From JBBDMX01 sp040878035 (GTDB lineage: Bacteria > Planctomycetota > Phycisphaerae > Phycisphaerales > Phycisphaeraceae), in assembly GCA_040878035.1 (NCBI GenBank), contig JBBDMX010000016.1, positions 1-64,000 on the forward strand: 64,000 bases of DNA, in the 5' to 3' direction. Positions 7,068-15,337 of the stretch are shown one piece after another (positions within the stretch are counted from its first letter, which is position 1; every line of letters begins with the position of its first letter). Position numbers and translations under genes: made by a program. The notes beneath the pieces were generated by a model. The model searched no databases. It worked only from the letters and a program-made list of their open reading frames with translations, and was not told where the DNA came from.

Positions 7068-8033
7068 CTATTCCCACAAGTCGGTGCTCAGGTACTTCAG
7101 GCCAGAGTCCGGCAGCAGCACGACGATCGTCTTTCCGGCGCACGGTCCGGCCAGGAGTTGCAGTGCCCCGGTGACGTTGGCGCCGGATGAGAAGCCGGTA
7201 AACAGGCCCTCTTCTCGCGCCAGTCGCCGGGTGGTATCGATCGCCTGAGCGTCGGTGACCTGGAGAAAGCCATCGATCAGCTCACGATCCAGCAGTGGAA
7301 GCTCGGCCATCGTGTAGCCGCCGCCCTGGATACGGTGCGCGGGCTGGACGGCCCGCTCCCCGGCAAGCACCGCGGCCCCGACCGGCTCGATCACCAAGCA
7401 CTTGATGCCCGGGTCATGCGCCTTGAAGGCCGCGGCACAGCCCGCAAACGATCCGCCCGTTCCCACAAAATCACAGAAGGCATGAATCGCACCACGCGTC
7501 TGCCGGAGGATTTCCGGGCCCGTGTGCAGTTGATGAGCCCGGACACTTGCAGGCAGGCGAAACTGATCGGCACGAAAAGCCCCACGCTGGATCACCAGGC
7601 GCTGCGCAGCCTGCTCGACCAGGGCCAGATCGTCACCCGAAACCTGGCCTGCTTTGGATCCAGCAGCCTGGTCGACCAGCACGACTTCCGCGCCCAGGGC
7701 GCGCATCATGCGCGCACGCTCAGGCGAGTTCCCCCCCGACATCACAGCCACGAAGGGATAGCCCATGACAGCGCAGACGATGGCCAGGCCCGTGCCCGTG
7801 TTGCCGCTGGTCAGTTCGACAACCATCTGCCCCGGCCGCAGCGCCCCGGCGGCTTGTGCATCCAGAATGATCTGACGGGCAATGCGATCTTTCTTCGACA
7901 GGCCCGGATTGAGGAACTCGAGTTTGGCCACAATGCGCCCGGGAATTCCGCGAGTGAGCCGGGAGAGTTCCACCAGCGGCGTCTGGCCGATGGCGTCCAG
8001 AACGGAAGGCAGCGTGTGACTGTCACGGTTCAT
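7068..8033 (-). CDS. cysK: Cysteine synthase (O-acetylserine sulfhydrylase family)
   Basis: PLP enzyme that makes cysteine from O-acetylserine and sulfide; a cystathionine beta-synthase-like role cannot be excluded. 321 residues. K48 in NPGLSKKDRIA is the Schiff-base lysine, TSGNTGTGLA binds the substrate carboxylate, and the GTGGSFAG phosphate loop and IEPVGAAVL follow. LLPDSGLKYLST matches the conserved C-terminal PDSG.rY motif. The substrate-loop glycine/serine pattern (SGGNSPERARMMRALGAEV) is normal. The start at 8033 leaves a 200-bp divergent intergenic region with gap. The downstream gamma-carbonic anhydrase follows closely, a common pairing in Planctomycetota. Confidence 0.88.
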   Translation of the reverse strand: MNRDSHTLPSVLDAIGQTPLVELSRLTRGIPGRIVAKLEFLNPGLSKKDRIARQIILDAQAAGALRPGQMVVELTSGNTGTGLAIVCAVMGYPFVAVMSGGNSPERARMMRALGAEVVLVDQAAGSKAGQVSGDDLALVEQAAQRLVIQRGAFRADQFRLPASVRAHQLHTGPEILRQTRGAIHAFCDFVGTGGSFAGCAAAFKAHDPGIKCLVIEPVGAAVLAGERAVQPAHRIQGGGYTMAELPLLDRELIDGFLQVTDAQAIDTTRRLAREEGLFTGFSSGANVTGALQLLAGPCAGKTIVVLLPDSGLKYLSTDLWE

Positions 8034-8103
8034 GCGCGGGACATCTTAACGCCTGTTCACGCCAGCAATCCATGAGCCCAGGACCCAACCAATGCGCTCT
8101 GAC

Positions 8104-8131
8104 TTGACAGCGGACGGCGCGGCCCTATCCT
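8104..8131 (+). promoter_or_regulatory. Sigma-70-type promoter of gap
   Basis: TTGACA (8104-8109), a 16-bp spacer, then TATCCT (8126-8131), about 100 bp upstream of the GAPDH start. Identified by consensus match only. Confidence 0.6.
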
Positions 8132-8234
8132 AACCCGACTGTCTTGTCCGCTGACCGGGGAGCCTTCGGGGCTGTGGGCATGCAGCCCGCGTTTGGATTC
8201 CCTCACAACCCGCATCGCTTTTGGAGATTCAGTA

Positions 8235-9263
8235 ATGGCACTGAAAGTCGGTATCAACGGATTCGGTCGCATCGGCCGCCTGGTTTGCCGGGCCGCCGCG
8301 GGCAACCCCAACATCCAGATCGTCGGCATCAACGACCTGGTTCCCGCGGACAACCTGGCGTACCTGTTCAAGTACGACTCGACCCACGGCAAGTTCGAGG
8401 GCAGCGTCGAGCCCCGTGGCGAAAACGCCCTGGTGATCAACGGCAGGGAGATCCCCACCTGCTCCGTGCGCAATCCCGAGGAACTGCCCTGGGGCAAGCT
8501 CGGCGCCGACTACGTCGTCGAGTCCACCGGCCTGTTCACCGACTATGAAGGCGCCAGCAAGCACCTCAAGGCCGGCTGCAAGCGCGTGCTCATCAGCGCC
8601 CCGACCAAGAGCCCCGACCAGGTGCCCACGCTGGTCATGGGTGTCAACGAAGGCACGTTTGACAAGAGCAAACACAGCGTGGTGAGCAACGCGAGTTGCA
8701 CGACCAACTGTCTGGCGCCGGTCGCCAAGGTGCTGCACGTCAACTTCGGCATCGCCGAGGGACTGATGACGACGGTGCACGCGGTGACGGCGACGCAGCC
8801 GACGCAGGACGGCCCCAGCCGCAAGGACTGGCGTGGCGGGCGCAGCGCGGGCTTCAACATCATCCCGGCCTCGACCGGCGCGGCCAAGGCCGTGGCCCTG
8901 GCCATGCCCGAACTCAAAGGCCGCCTCACCGGCATGGCGTTCCGCATCCCCACCGCCAACGTGTCGGTGGTCGACCTGACGGTCAAGACCGAGAAGGCCA
9001 CCAATTACAAGGCCATCTGCGCGGCGATGAAGGCCGCCAGTGAGTCTGGCCCGCTCAAGGGTTACCTGGGCTACACCGAGGAAGAGGTCGTCTCGAGCGA
9101 CTTCATCACCGATCCGCGCAGCTCCATCTTCGACGCCGGCGCCGGCATCGAACTCAACAGCAACTTCTTCAAGCTGGTGAGCTGGTACGACAACGAATGG
9201 GGCTACAGCAACCGCGTGGTCGACCTGCTGGTGCACATGGCGTGCGCCGACGGGATCAAGTGA
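8235..9263 (+). CDS. gap: Glyceraldehyde-3-phosphate dehydrogenase
   Basis: Glycolytic/gluconeogenic NAD-dependent enzyme, 342 residues. It has the Rossmann motif GINGFGRIGRLV (residues 6-17), D34 in GINDL (favours NAD over NADP), catalytic C155 in SNASCTTNCLAP, and the partner His in the VHAVTATQ segment. It ends with the conserved WYDNEWGYSNRVVDL. The start at 8235 is chosen because MALKVGINGFGRIG is the family N-terminus and GGAG lies 9 bases upstream; the in-frame ATG at 8193 only adds a non-homologous tail. It has its own promoter and terminator, so it appears monocistronic. Confidence 0.97.
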   Translation: MALKVGINGFGRIGRLVCRAAAGNPNIQIVGINDLVPADNLAYLFKYDSTHGKFEGSVEPRGENALVINGREIPTCSVRNPEELPWGKLGADYVVESTGLFTDYEGASKHLKAGCKRVLISAPTKSPDQVPTLVMGVNEGTFDKSKHSVVSNASCTTNCLAPVAKVLHVNFGIAEGLMTTVHAVTATQPTQDGPSRKDWRGGRSAGFNIIPASTGAAKAVALAMPELKGRLTGMAFRIPTANVSVVDLTVKTEKATNYKAICAAMKAASESGPLKGYLGYTEEEVVSSDFITDPRSSIFDAGAGIELNSNFFKLVSWYDNEWGYSNRVVDLLVHMACADGIK

Positions 9264-9316
9264 TCTCAATCCGCGATTGTCACCCACGGTCGTAAGCTAA
9301 CTTCCCCTGCCACCCC

Positions 9317-9347
9317 ATCGCCTCGGCATTGCCGGGGCGATTTTTTT
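9317..9347 (+). terminator. Intrinsic terminator of gap
   Basis: A 12-bp stem, ATCGCCTCGGCA pairing with TGCCGGGGCGAT (one G-T wobble), followed by seven T. It lies 54 bp after the gap stop codon. Confidence 0.9.
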
Positions 9348-9630
9348 CGGTTGAACACGAGGGCACGAAGTAAGCAGGCAAATGATGAAGGGAGAATGCG
9401 AGCGTGGTTATCGCCGGCGCCGTTGGCATACTCCCGCAGGGCCGCTTGGGCGACTTCGTTGGTTGCCTTTGTGCCGCAAACGCTGAGCGGCGTCCCTATC
9501 AGACAAAATTGTCTTAAATCTGTGGCGGAACGCCGTGATCCGTGGTAACATCCTGCCTGGCCGCCTGTCGGGGCGCGACATGGATGATCGCGCCGGTCTG
9601 GGCGGTGCCGGTTTCTTTCCAATGGTGGAG

Positions 9631-9712
9631 CCCCCGGAACCCCGAAACCCGGAACCCCGGACATACGGCCCCCCGGACCCCGGACCCCGGACCCCGGACC
9701 CCGGACCCCGCC
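9631..9712. repeat. 7-bp array (CCCCGGA) in gene-free stretch 9348-9941
   Basis: Degenerate CCCGGAACCCCGAAA-type copies lead into a clean run of CCCCGGA units at about 9671-9711. Elsewhere in 9348-9941 I see no supported gene, only short overlapping frames on both strands. Confidence 0.8.
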
Positions 9713-9941
9713 CGAACCTTAATTCGCGATGATCTTGGCTTGCCGCTTGTGCCACAGTGCTTTTGCTCGACGACTGGCCTATCATCAGACTTAAGGATCG
9801 TAATTGGTAAACATGATCGGCCCAATTGCCTCGCTCGACCCACGGACCCACTGCGGCTTCGCCGCCACCGGTCGCAAGCGGCTCGGCTAGACCAGCACAC
9901 GCGACGCGGTACCACACCCCGAGCTACGAAACGAGCTTCTA

Positions 9942-11798
9942 TTGCCCAGTCCCACCACCCTCCGTGCAACTCCCGCCTCCACCCTCGGATCCACCCCCGG
10001 ATCCACCCCCGGATCCGCCCCCGGATCCGCCCCCTCCGCCTCGCAGGCTCAGCACGCCCCTCAGCGCCTCGTCTCGGGCGTCGTCCATCCCCTGGGCGAC
10101 AAGGCCCGCGTCCTGCTGTGCAGCGTGTTTGGCCCCTATGCCCAGGACGATGAATTCGGCAGCCGGCTCATCAACCCGATGGAGCTGTATCACAACCAGG
10201 TGACGCGCGTGCAGGGGCCGTTCTCCTTGCGCATGTTCCATCGCTCCTGGGGCCTGATGCTCATCCAGGCCAACATCACCGCGCCCTGTACGCTGCTGGA
10301 CTTCCCCGTGCTCGACCGCTTTGTCCAAGAGATCAGCACCAAGCAGTACGACATCATCGGCATCAGTGCCATCATTCCGAACCTGGGCAAAGTGAAGAAG
10401 ATGTGCGAGCTGATCCGCCAGTACCAGCCGCAGGCGACGATCGTCATCGGCGGTCACATCGCTAACCTGCCGGCGCTGGAGAAGCGCATCGACGCCGACC
10501 ACGTGGTTCGCGGCGAAGGCGTGCGCTGGTTCCAGCATTTCCTGGGCCAGCGGACCGACCAGCCCTTCCGCCACCCGCACATCCTCTCGGGCATCGGCGC
10601 CCGCACGTTGGGCATCACGCTGAGCACCAAGCCCGGCGAAGTCGCCGCCACGCTCATCCCCTCGGTCGGCTGCCCCATGGGGTGCAACTTCTGCTCCACC
10701 AGCGCCATGTTCGGCGGCAAGGGCAAGTTCATCGACTTCTATCAGACTGGCGACGAGCTCTTTGCCGTGATGCTCGACCTGGAGAAGCACCTGAAGGTGC
10801 GCTCGTTCTTTGTGATGGATGAGAACTTCCTGCTGCATCGGCCGCGGGCTCTGCGCCTGCTGGAGCTGATGAAGGAACACAACAAGGCCTGGGCGCTGTA
10901 TGTGTTCTCCTCCGCCAACGTGCTGCGTTCGTATACCATCGAGCAACTGGTGGGCCTGGGCATTTCCTGGGTGTGGATGGGCCTGGAAGGCCAGAGCAGT
11001 CAGTACGTGAAGCTGCGCGGCGCTGACACACGTGAACTGGTGAGCATGCTCCAGTCGCACGGCATCCGCGTGCTGGGCTCGACGATCATTGGCTTGGAAG
11101 AGCACACGACTGAGAACCTTGACACGGCGATCGATTACGCGGTGAGCCACGACACCGAGTTTCACCAGTTCATGCTTTACACGCCGATCCCCGGTACGCC
11201 GCTGTGGGCAGAAATGGAGAAGCAAGGCAAGTTGACCGATGCGGGGTGCACAAACGTCTGCGACACGCATGGGCAGCTTGGGTTCAACTATCGTCACGCG
11301 CAACTGCCGCCGGGCAGTGAGACCCAGTTCCTGATCAAGGCTTTCACGCGCGACTTTGAAGTCAACGGCCCCAGCGTCGTACGCATGACGCGGACGCTGC
11401 TGGCGGGTTGGCGACGGTATCGTGATTGTTCCGATCTGCGCGTGCGGGCGCGCATCCGCTGGGAGACGGCGGAATTGGCGACGGTCTATGCCGGCGCCAC
11501 GTGGGCGGCACGCAAGTGGTTTGCCGACAAGCCCGCGTTGCGGCAGCGCATCGACAACCTGCTCAAGGAACTCTATCGCGAGTTTGGCTGGAAGGCGCGT
11601 CTGGCGGCGCCGCTGGTGGGCCGGTACGTGTATAGCAAGCTCGTGCGCGAGGATGCCCGCCTGAAGCAGGGCTGGACCTACGAGCCACCGACCTTCTGCG
11701 AGCACACGCACCAGCCGGGCCAGGCGGCTTCGACCGCGGCCACGCCCGCCACGGGACTGCCGGGCCTCCTGCCTGACCTGGCCGGCGCGGAGAGATAG
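9942..11798 (+). CDS. B12-binding-domain radical SAM protein
   Basis: 618 residues. A Ser/Pro/Gly-rich N-terminus (~1-45) is followed by a cobalamin-binding-like domain (~54-200, with IIGISAIIPNLGK and ATIVIGGHIANL) and a radical SAM core with the cluster motif C244-x3-C248-x2-C251 (GCPMGCNFC). IIGLEEHT and TPIPGTPLW are typical of the Elp3/B12 radical SAM class. The C-terminal ~150 residues are unrecognised. The only in-frame start ahead of the conserved RVLLCSVFGPY is a TTG at 9942 with no clear ribosome-binding site; the repeat-coded N-terminus makes the start uncertain. Substrate unknown; these enzymes methylate or rearrange unactivated carbons. Confidence 0.8.
   Translation: MPSPTTLRATPASTLGSTPGSTPGSAPGSAPSASQAQHAPQRLVSGVVHPLGDKARVLLCSVFGPYAQDDEFGSRLINPMELYHNQVTRVQGPFSLRMFHRSWGLMLIQANITAPCTLLDFPVLDRFVQEISTKQYDIIGISAIIPNLGKVKKMCELIRQYQPQATIVIGGHIANLPALEKRIDADHVVRGEGVRWFQHFLGQRTDQPFRHPHILSGIGARTLGITLSTKPGEVAATLIPSVGCPMGCNFCSTSAMFGGKGKFIDFYQTGDELFAVMLDLEKHLKVRSFFVMDENFLLHRPRALRLLELMKEHNKAWALYVFSSANVLRSYTIEQLVGLGISWVWMGLEGQSSQYVKLRGADTRELVSMLQSHGIRVLGSTIIGLEEHTTENLDTAIDYAVSHDTEFHQFMLYTPIPGTPLWAEMEKQGKLTDAGCTNVCDTHGQLGFNYRHAQLPPGSETQFLIKAFTRDFEVNGPSVVRMTRTLLAGWRRYRDCSDLRVRARIRWETAELATVYAGATWAARKWFADKPALRQRIDNLLKELYREFGWKARLAAPLVGRYVYSKLVREDARLKQGWTYEPPTFCEHTHQPGQAASTAATPATGLPGLLPDLAGAER
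9987..10034 (+). repeat. 12-bp tandem repeat GGATCC(A/G)CCCCC x4 inside a gene
   Basis: Four exact-length units, two GGATCCACCCCC and two GGATCCGCCCCC. They code the Gly-Ser-Thr/Ala-Pro repeats at the N-terminus of the radical SAM protein. Confidence 0.95.
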
Positions 11799-11833
11799 GT
11801 CGCCTCTGCGCCAGCAATGATGTCCTCCGACGG

Positions 11834-12094
11834 TCAGGCCGCCGACTGCAAATGGTCTTCCCATCCAGGGAACACCAGCACGGCGGGATGGCACCGCAAG
11901 GCGCGCGCCAGCACCTTGGCGCGCTCAATGCCCAGACGGACGCGATCATTCTCGATGGCGGACAAGGTGGACTGCGGGATGCCCGTGCACGCCGCCAGTT
12001 GATTCTGGCTCATGCCCTGCAACTCGCGCACAATACGCACAGATTCGCCTACCGAAACCTCAATGCGTTTCTTCGCAGGACGGAATGCGTTCAT
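11834..12094 (-). CDS. XRE-family antitoxin-like transcriptional regulator
   Basis: 86 residues with a helix-turn-helix of the Cro/C1 type at about residues 18-70 (ESVRIVRELQGMSQNQLAACTGIPQSTLSAIENDRVRLG). A short C-terminal tail ends in FPGWEDHLQSAA. The gene begins immediately after the stop codon of the RelE-like gene, so the pair is toxin first, antitoxin second as in HigBA-type loci. The antitoxin is expected to bind the toxin and repress the shared promoter. A stand-alone regulator is possible but less likely given the partner. Confidence 0.75.
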   Translation of the reverse strand: MNAFRPAKKRIEVSVGESVRIVRELQGMSQNQLAACTGIPQSTLSAIENDRVRLGIERAKVLARALRCHPAVLVFPGWEDHLQSAA

Positions 12095-12409
12095 TTATGG
12101 CCTCCTGTAGTCGTGAGCAGTGATCGACACCACTTGTAGCAACTCCTGCGCCGGCACCGACCGATAGGTGACGCGGTACTTCAGTCCGAGGCGGCAGGAT
12201 CTGTGGCCATGCCACTTGCCCGACAACGCTTCGTCATTGAATCCTCTCATCAGACGCAGGCCCGATGGCCCCGAGAGCATGGCAATGTCCTTCCACTTCT
12301 CATACCTACACCATTTATGACATGTCAAACGCAGGCGATTCTGGCTCGTTTCCTGCCTTCCTCCCCCGACTTGCCGGGTGCGGAGAGACAAGGCCGCCTT
12401 CGGCGGCAT
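12095..12409 (-). CDS. RelE/HigB-like toxin (possible altered N-terminus)
   Basis: The C-terminal ~65 residues fit the RelE/HigB mRNA-interferase family: GLRLMRGFNDEALSGKW, then GHRSCRLGLKYRVTYRS, then VVSITAHDY, matching the family pattern (G...R...GF.DE.L.G...G.RS.RL...YR..Y......I..HDY). The first ~30 residues do not look like RelE. The ORF starts at an ATG (12409) overlapping a TAA in the TAATG arrangement with the restored frame of the upstream gene. A strong purine-rich GGAGGAAGGCAGGAAA lies inside the ORF, upstream of a TTG, so a shorter product is possible. Partner: the XRE gene directly downstream. Confidence 0.55.
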   Translation of the reverse strand: MPPKAALSLRTRQVGGGRQETSQNRLRLTCHKWCRYEKWKDIAMLSGPSGLRLMRGFNDEALSGKWHGHRSCRLGLKYRVTYRSVPAQELLQVVSITAHDYRRP

Positions 12410-12475
12410 TACGGCAGCGGATGCTGCTCGAAGCGCTCCAGCACCGGTTCGACGAACTCGACGAAGTGTTGTGTC

Positions 12476-13090
12476 TCATCGAAATAGACGCCGGAGAATG
12501 ACAGTGCGCGGCCCTTTTCGCGCCATGAAGCAGTTACCCGTCGGCTTGCCGTGCGCCATCATCACGTAGAACGCCGACTCATCGCCCCAGCGGTAGATGT
12601 CGTTGCGTTCCTGAAGCACCACGTTCGCGACGCTCTGGACTCCACGCAGCGCGCCGTCCTTTTGGTCGGCATTGGTCGTTCGGGCGATTCGCTCAGTCAC
12701 GTCAAATGTGGCCATGCAACTCAGGTAGGGTGAATCATCGTTGGCAGGTTCGTCGTACTCGTATTCGACCGAGTAACCCTTGTCGGGCCAGCGTTTGCTG
12801 GTGATGGTTTCGTGCGCCGCGTCCGGCGTGAAATCGTCCCTCCACTCGGCCAGCAACTCGGCGTTGACCACCACCGCGCGATCGGCGTTGGTGACGGGGA
12901 GCGGCTTGTCAGTGCCCAGCATGACCAGCAGAACGCCCGTCAGCACGCAGAGACCAAACAGCACCATCGGCACGCCCACGCCCAAGGTCACCCACAGCCA
13001 CGCCCGGCTCTTGACCGCCAGCCTAGGCAGTGCGGTGCTTAAGGGCGCGGCGGGGGCAAGCGTCGGCAGGTCCGACGGCAATTGAGTCAT
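12476..13090 (-). CDS. Single-pass membrane protein, apparently frameshifted near its 3' end
   Basis: 204 residues as read, from the ATG at 13090 (AAGGAG 11 bases upstream; a longer in-frame ORF upstream is rejected). One membrane segment, WLWVTLGVGVPMVLFGLCVL, follows a ~30-residue Pro-rich cytoplasmic part; the rest is an unrecognised soluble domain. The reading frame ends in TVILRRLFR. Removing one A from the AAAA run near 12514 instead gives RALSFSGVYFDE continuing to VLERFEQHPLP, with a stop at 12409-12411. The gene therefore probably spans 12409-13090 and carries a frameshift or a homopolymer sequencing error. Function unknown. Confidence 0.6.
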   Translation of the reverse strand: MTQLPSDLPTLAPAAPLSTALPRLAVKSRAWLWVTLGVGVPMVLFGLCVLTGVLLVMLGTDKPLPVTNADRAVVVNAELLAEWRDDFTPDAAHETITSKRWPDKGYSVEYEYDEPANDDSPYLSCMATFDVTERIARTTNADQKDGALRGVQSVANVVLQERNDIYRWGDESAFYVMMAHGKPTGNCFMARKGPRTVILRRLFR

Positions 13091-13174
13091 TCTGCGTCTC
13101 CTTGGGAGGATGACACCAGCATACCCGCGCCAGGGCGGTTGGACAGCGGCGCGGACGCATTTCATACTCTGCTC

Positions 13175-15016
13175 ATGCAGCCCCACCCGCGCCTTTACCT
13201 TCGCCCTTCGCACATCGACCGCCTGAGCACACTCGTGGATGGCCCGCTTCTTGCCGCCGCCAGCCAGGCGGTTGTAAACCTCGCGGACCAGTTTCTTGAC
13301 GATGCAACCATCGAAGTGGCGCCGGGCAGCCACAACGCCCACCTCATCCGCGCCCGCATCAACCAGACGCGCGTGCTGACCCTGCTGGTGCGGTACCGCC
13401 AGACGGGCGATCGTCGTTATCGCGACGCTGCGCTGGCGGATGTGACGCGCATGGGCGCCTGGTCGCACTGGTCGTGGATCGCCTGGCGCAAGGGTCAGGA
13501 TGAGCCCCAAGCCCAGTTCGACTTAAGCTACGGCGAGAACGCCGCCACCCTGGCGCTGGCGTTCGACTGGCTGGCGGCGGAACTGACCGACGCGCAGCGC
13601 GACGAGTTGCTGGCCATCGCCCGCCGATGGGTCGTCCCCGTGTTCCTTTACCACTCGGATCCACAGCACCCGGCGACCCAGTGGTTCGCCAGGGCCGACT
13701 CCAACTGGAACACCGTCTGTGCCGGCGGCGCGGGATTGGTCGCGCTGGCTATGCACGAGCATCTGCCCGAGGCCGACCTCATGCTCCAGCGCGTCGAGCA
13801 GTCGATCGCGCCCTACTTCGCTTTGCTCGACGACACCCAGGGCGCCTGGCCCGAAGGCATCGGTTACTGGAACTACGGCATGCGCTATGGCCTGATGTAC
13901 CTGCTGAGCCACGAGGCCGCCACCGGCCAGGCCCACCCCGTCTTCGGACGCCCGGGCATCAGGCAGACTCTGCGTTTCCCGCTGGAATTCTGTCCCCACG
14001 GCCGGCCTTGCAGCTTCGGCGATGTTAATCGCTTTGAGCCGCTACCGTTCCACTACGCCCTGGCGATGCGCCTTGATGAGCCGGCGCTGATCCCCCTGCT
14101 GGACGAACTGCCGCGCGGCGACTATGCCCATCAGCACTGGCCCAACGCGGCCGAACTGCTGCTGCTGCATCCGCGCCATCTTATGACCACCGGCGCCGCG
14201 CCCGCCCCCGTCGCGCCCTTCGTGCGGCACTATCGCGGCCAGGATTGGGTCGTTCTGGCGGACCGCTGGCCCCGGCCGGAAATGTACCTGGCGATTCGCG
14301 GCGGAACCACCGAAGGTCCCCACGCCCAACTCGACCTCTTGAGTTTCCAGTGCGCCGTCTGCGATGAGCTCCTGCTTCTCAACGTTCCCAACCTTGAATA
14401 CCTGGACACCACTTTCAGCTCGCGACGCGGGTCGCTCTACGAGGTACGGCCCGACAGCAAGAACACGCTGCTGATCAACGGCGTGGGCATCGAACGGCCC
14501 GCCCGCGTGACGACGCAGACGCTGACGGTCGGCCGCTGCCCGGCGGTGCGCCTCGAGGGCGCCGCCGCGTTTGGCAAGATGCGCGACGGCCCGGTGGCCG
14601 AAGTGGCCACGCGCCTGTTCGTGCTGCTCAGCGCGCGCGCGGTGCTGATCGTGGATCACGTGGTGGTGCCGCACGCCGGCCGCGTTGAAACGCGCCTGCA
14701 CACGCCCGCCGCCGTCAAGCTCCAGCGCGCCGCCGCCACCCTCACCGGCCAGCGCCAGATCCTGCACGTGCGCTTCGCCGCCAGCATTCCGGCCCAGGCG
14801 GACCTGGCCATCGATGCGCCGACCAGCCCGGATGTGCCCTACACCATGCTCCGCTGGCGCAGCAAGGACCTGCACCACGCCATGACCATGGCGACACTGC
14901 TCAGCCGCGACGCCGACGCTTCGGTCACGTTACAGGTCGCCGACGATGGTGCCGGCCAGACCATGTGCGCCGTGCACGCCGGCGGTCAGTCTTGGATGAT
15001 GCCGTTGCCGGTGTAG
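13175..15016 (+). CDS. Heparinase II/III family polysaccharide lyase
   Basis: 613 residues from the ATG at 13175 (MQPHPRLYLRPSHIDRL; an in-frame ATG at 13082 adds an unlikely tail). The N-terminal (alpha/alpha) toroid contains DSNWNTVCAGGAGLVALAM and WPEGIGYWNYGMRYGLMYL. The C-terminal beta-sandwich (PF07940) starts near residue 330, with GPHAQLDLLSFQ and DHVVVPHAGRVETRLHT. Family members cleave uronic-acid glycosidic bonds by beta-elimination in alginate, heparin-like or other acidic glycans. No signal peptide is evident, suggesting action on imported oligosaccharides or a misplaced start. It is followed by an AraC regulator on the other strand. Confidence 0.85.
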   Translation: MQPHPRLYLRPSHIDRLSTLVDGPLLAAASQAVVNLADQFLDDATIEVAPGSHNAHLIRARINQTRVLTLLVRYRQTGDRRYRDAALADVTRMGAWSHWSWIAWRKGQDEPQAQFDLSYGENAATLALAFDWLAAELTDAQRDELLAIARRWVVPVFLYHSDPQHPATQWFARADSNWNTVCAGGAGLVALAMHEHLPEADLMLQRVEQSIAPYFALLDDTQGAWPEGIGYWNYGMRYGLMYLLSHEAATGQAHPVFGRPGIRQTLRFPLEFCPHGRPCSFGDVNRFEPLPFHYALAMRLDEPALIPLLDELPRGDYAHQHWPNAAELLLLHPRHLMTTGAAPAPVAPFVRHYRGQDWVVLADRWPRPEMYLAIRGGTTEGPHAQLDLLSFQCAVCDELLLLNVPNLEYLDTTFSSRRGSLYEVRPDSKNTLLINGVGIERPARVTTQTLTVGRCPAVRLEGAAAFGKMRDGPVAEVATRLFVLLSARAVLIVDHVVVPHAGRVETRLHTPAAVKLQRAAATLTGQRQILHVRFAASIPAQADLAIDAPTSPDVPYTMLRWRSKDLHHAMTMATLLSRDADASVTLQVADDGAGQTMCAVHAGGQSWMMPLPV

Positions 15017-15019
15017 GAG

Positions 15020-15100
15020 GACAGCCGAAGAACGAGGAACGAAGAGTGAAGAGCGAAGACTGTTAGCCCAGGGCACCAACGGTGCGGGCTCGCACCAACG
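15020..15100. repeat. 9-bp GAAGAACGA-type repeat and TTAGCCCA hairpin block
   Basis: The 321-bp gap 15017-15337 holds GAAGAACGA/GGAACGAAG-like units at 15025-15060. A block at 15063-15090 combines TTAGCCCA with the hairpin GCACCAACGGTGC. The same pair of motifs recurs at 20995-21083 after another secreted-enzyme gene. Nothing else is recognised in the gap. Confidence 0.65.
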
Positions 15101-15337
15101 ACGCGGCATTTGCTGCATCAACCGGTCCGTCAGATGAACGGCTCCACGGCTCAATTGGGCGGCCCAACGGCGGATGTTCGCAACCCAACTGCCTGACAGG
15201 ATACGCCGCGGCGACTGCATCGCAAGGGGAAATGCGATTCCGAGAGGGGTAGAGCTGGACAGGGCATGGGACGTGGACGCTACGCCGTACCTCCCAGGCG
15301 GGGGAGCGGCTGGGCTTTCGAGTCGAGGGGTATGAGT

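Noticed and set aside
5234..7248. Long open frames of 571 and 381 codons through the 21-bp arrays
   Set aside because: They exist because 21 is divisible by three and N translates as X; the products are pure repeats and run across an assembly gap.
9939..11894. 651-codon minus-strand frame opposite the radical SAM gene
   Set aside because: Composition is a typical antisense shadow of a GC-rich gene; the plus strand has intact radical SAM and B12-domain motifs.
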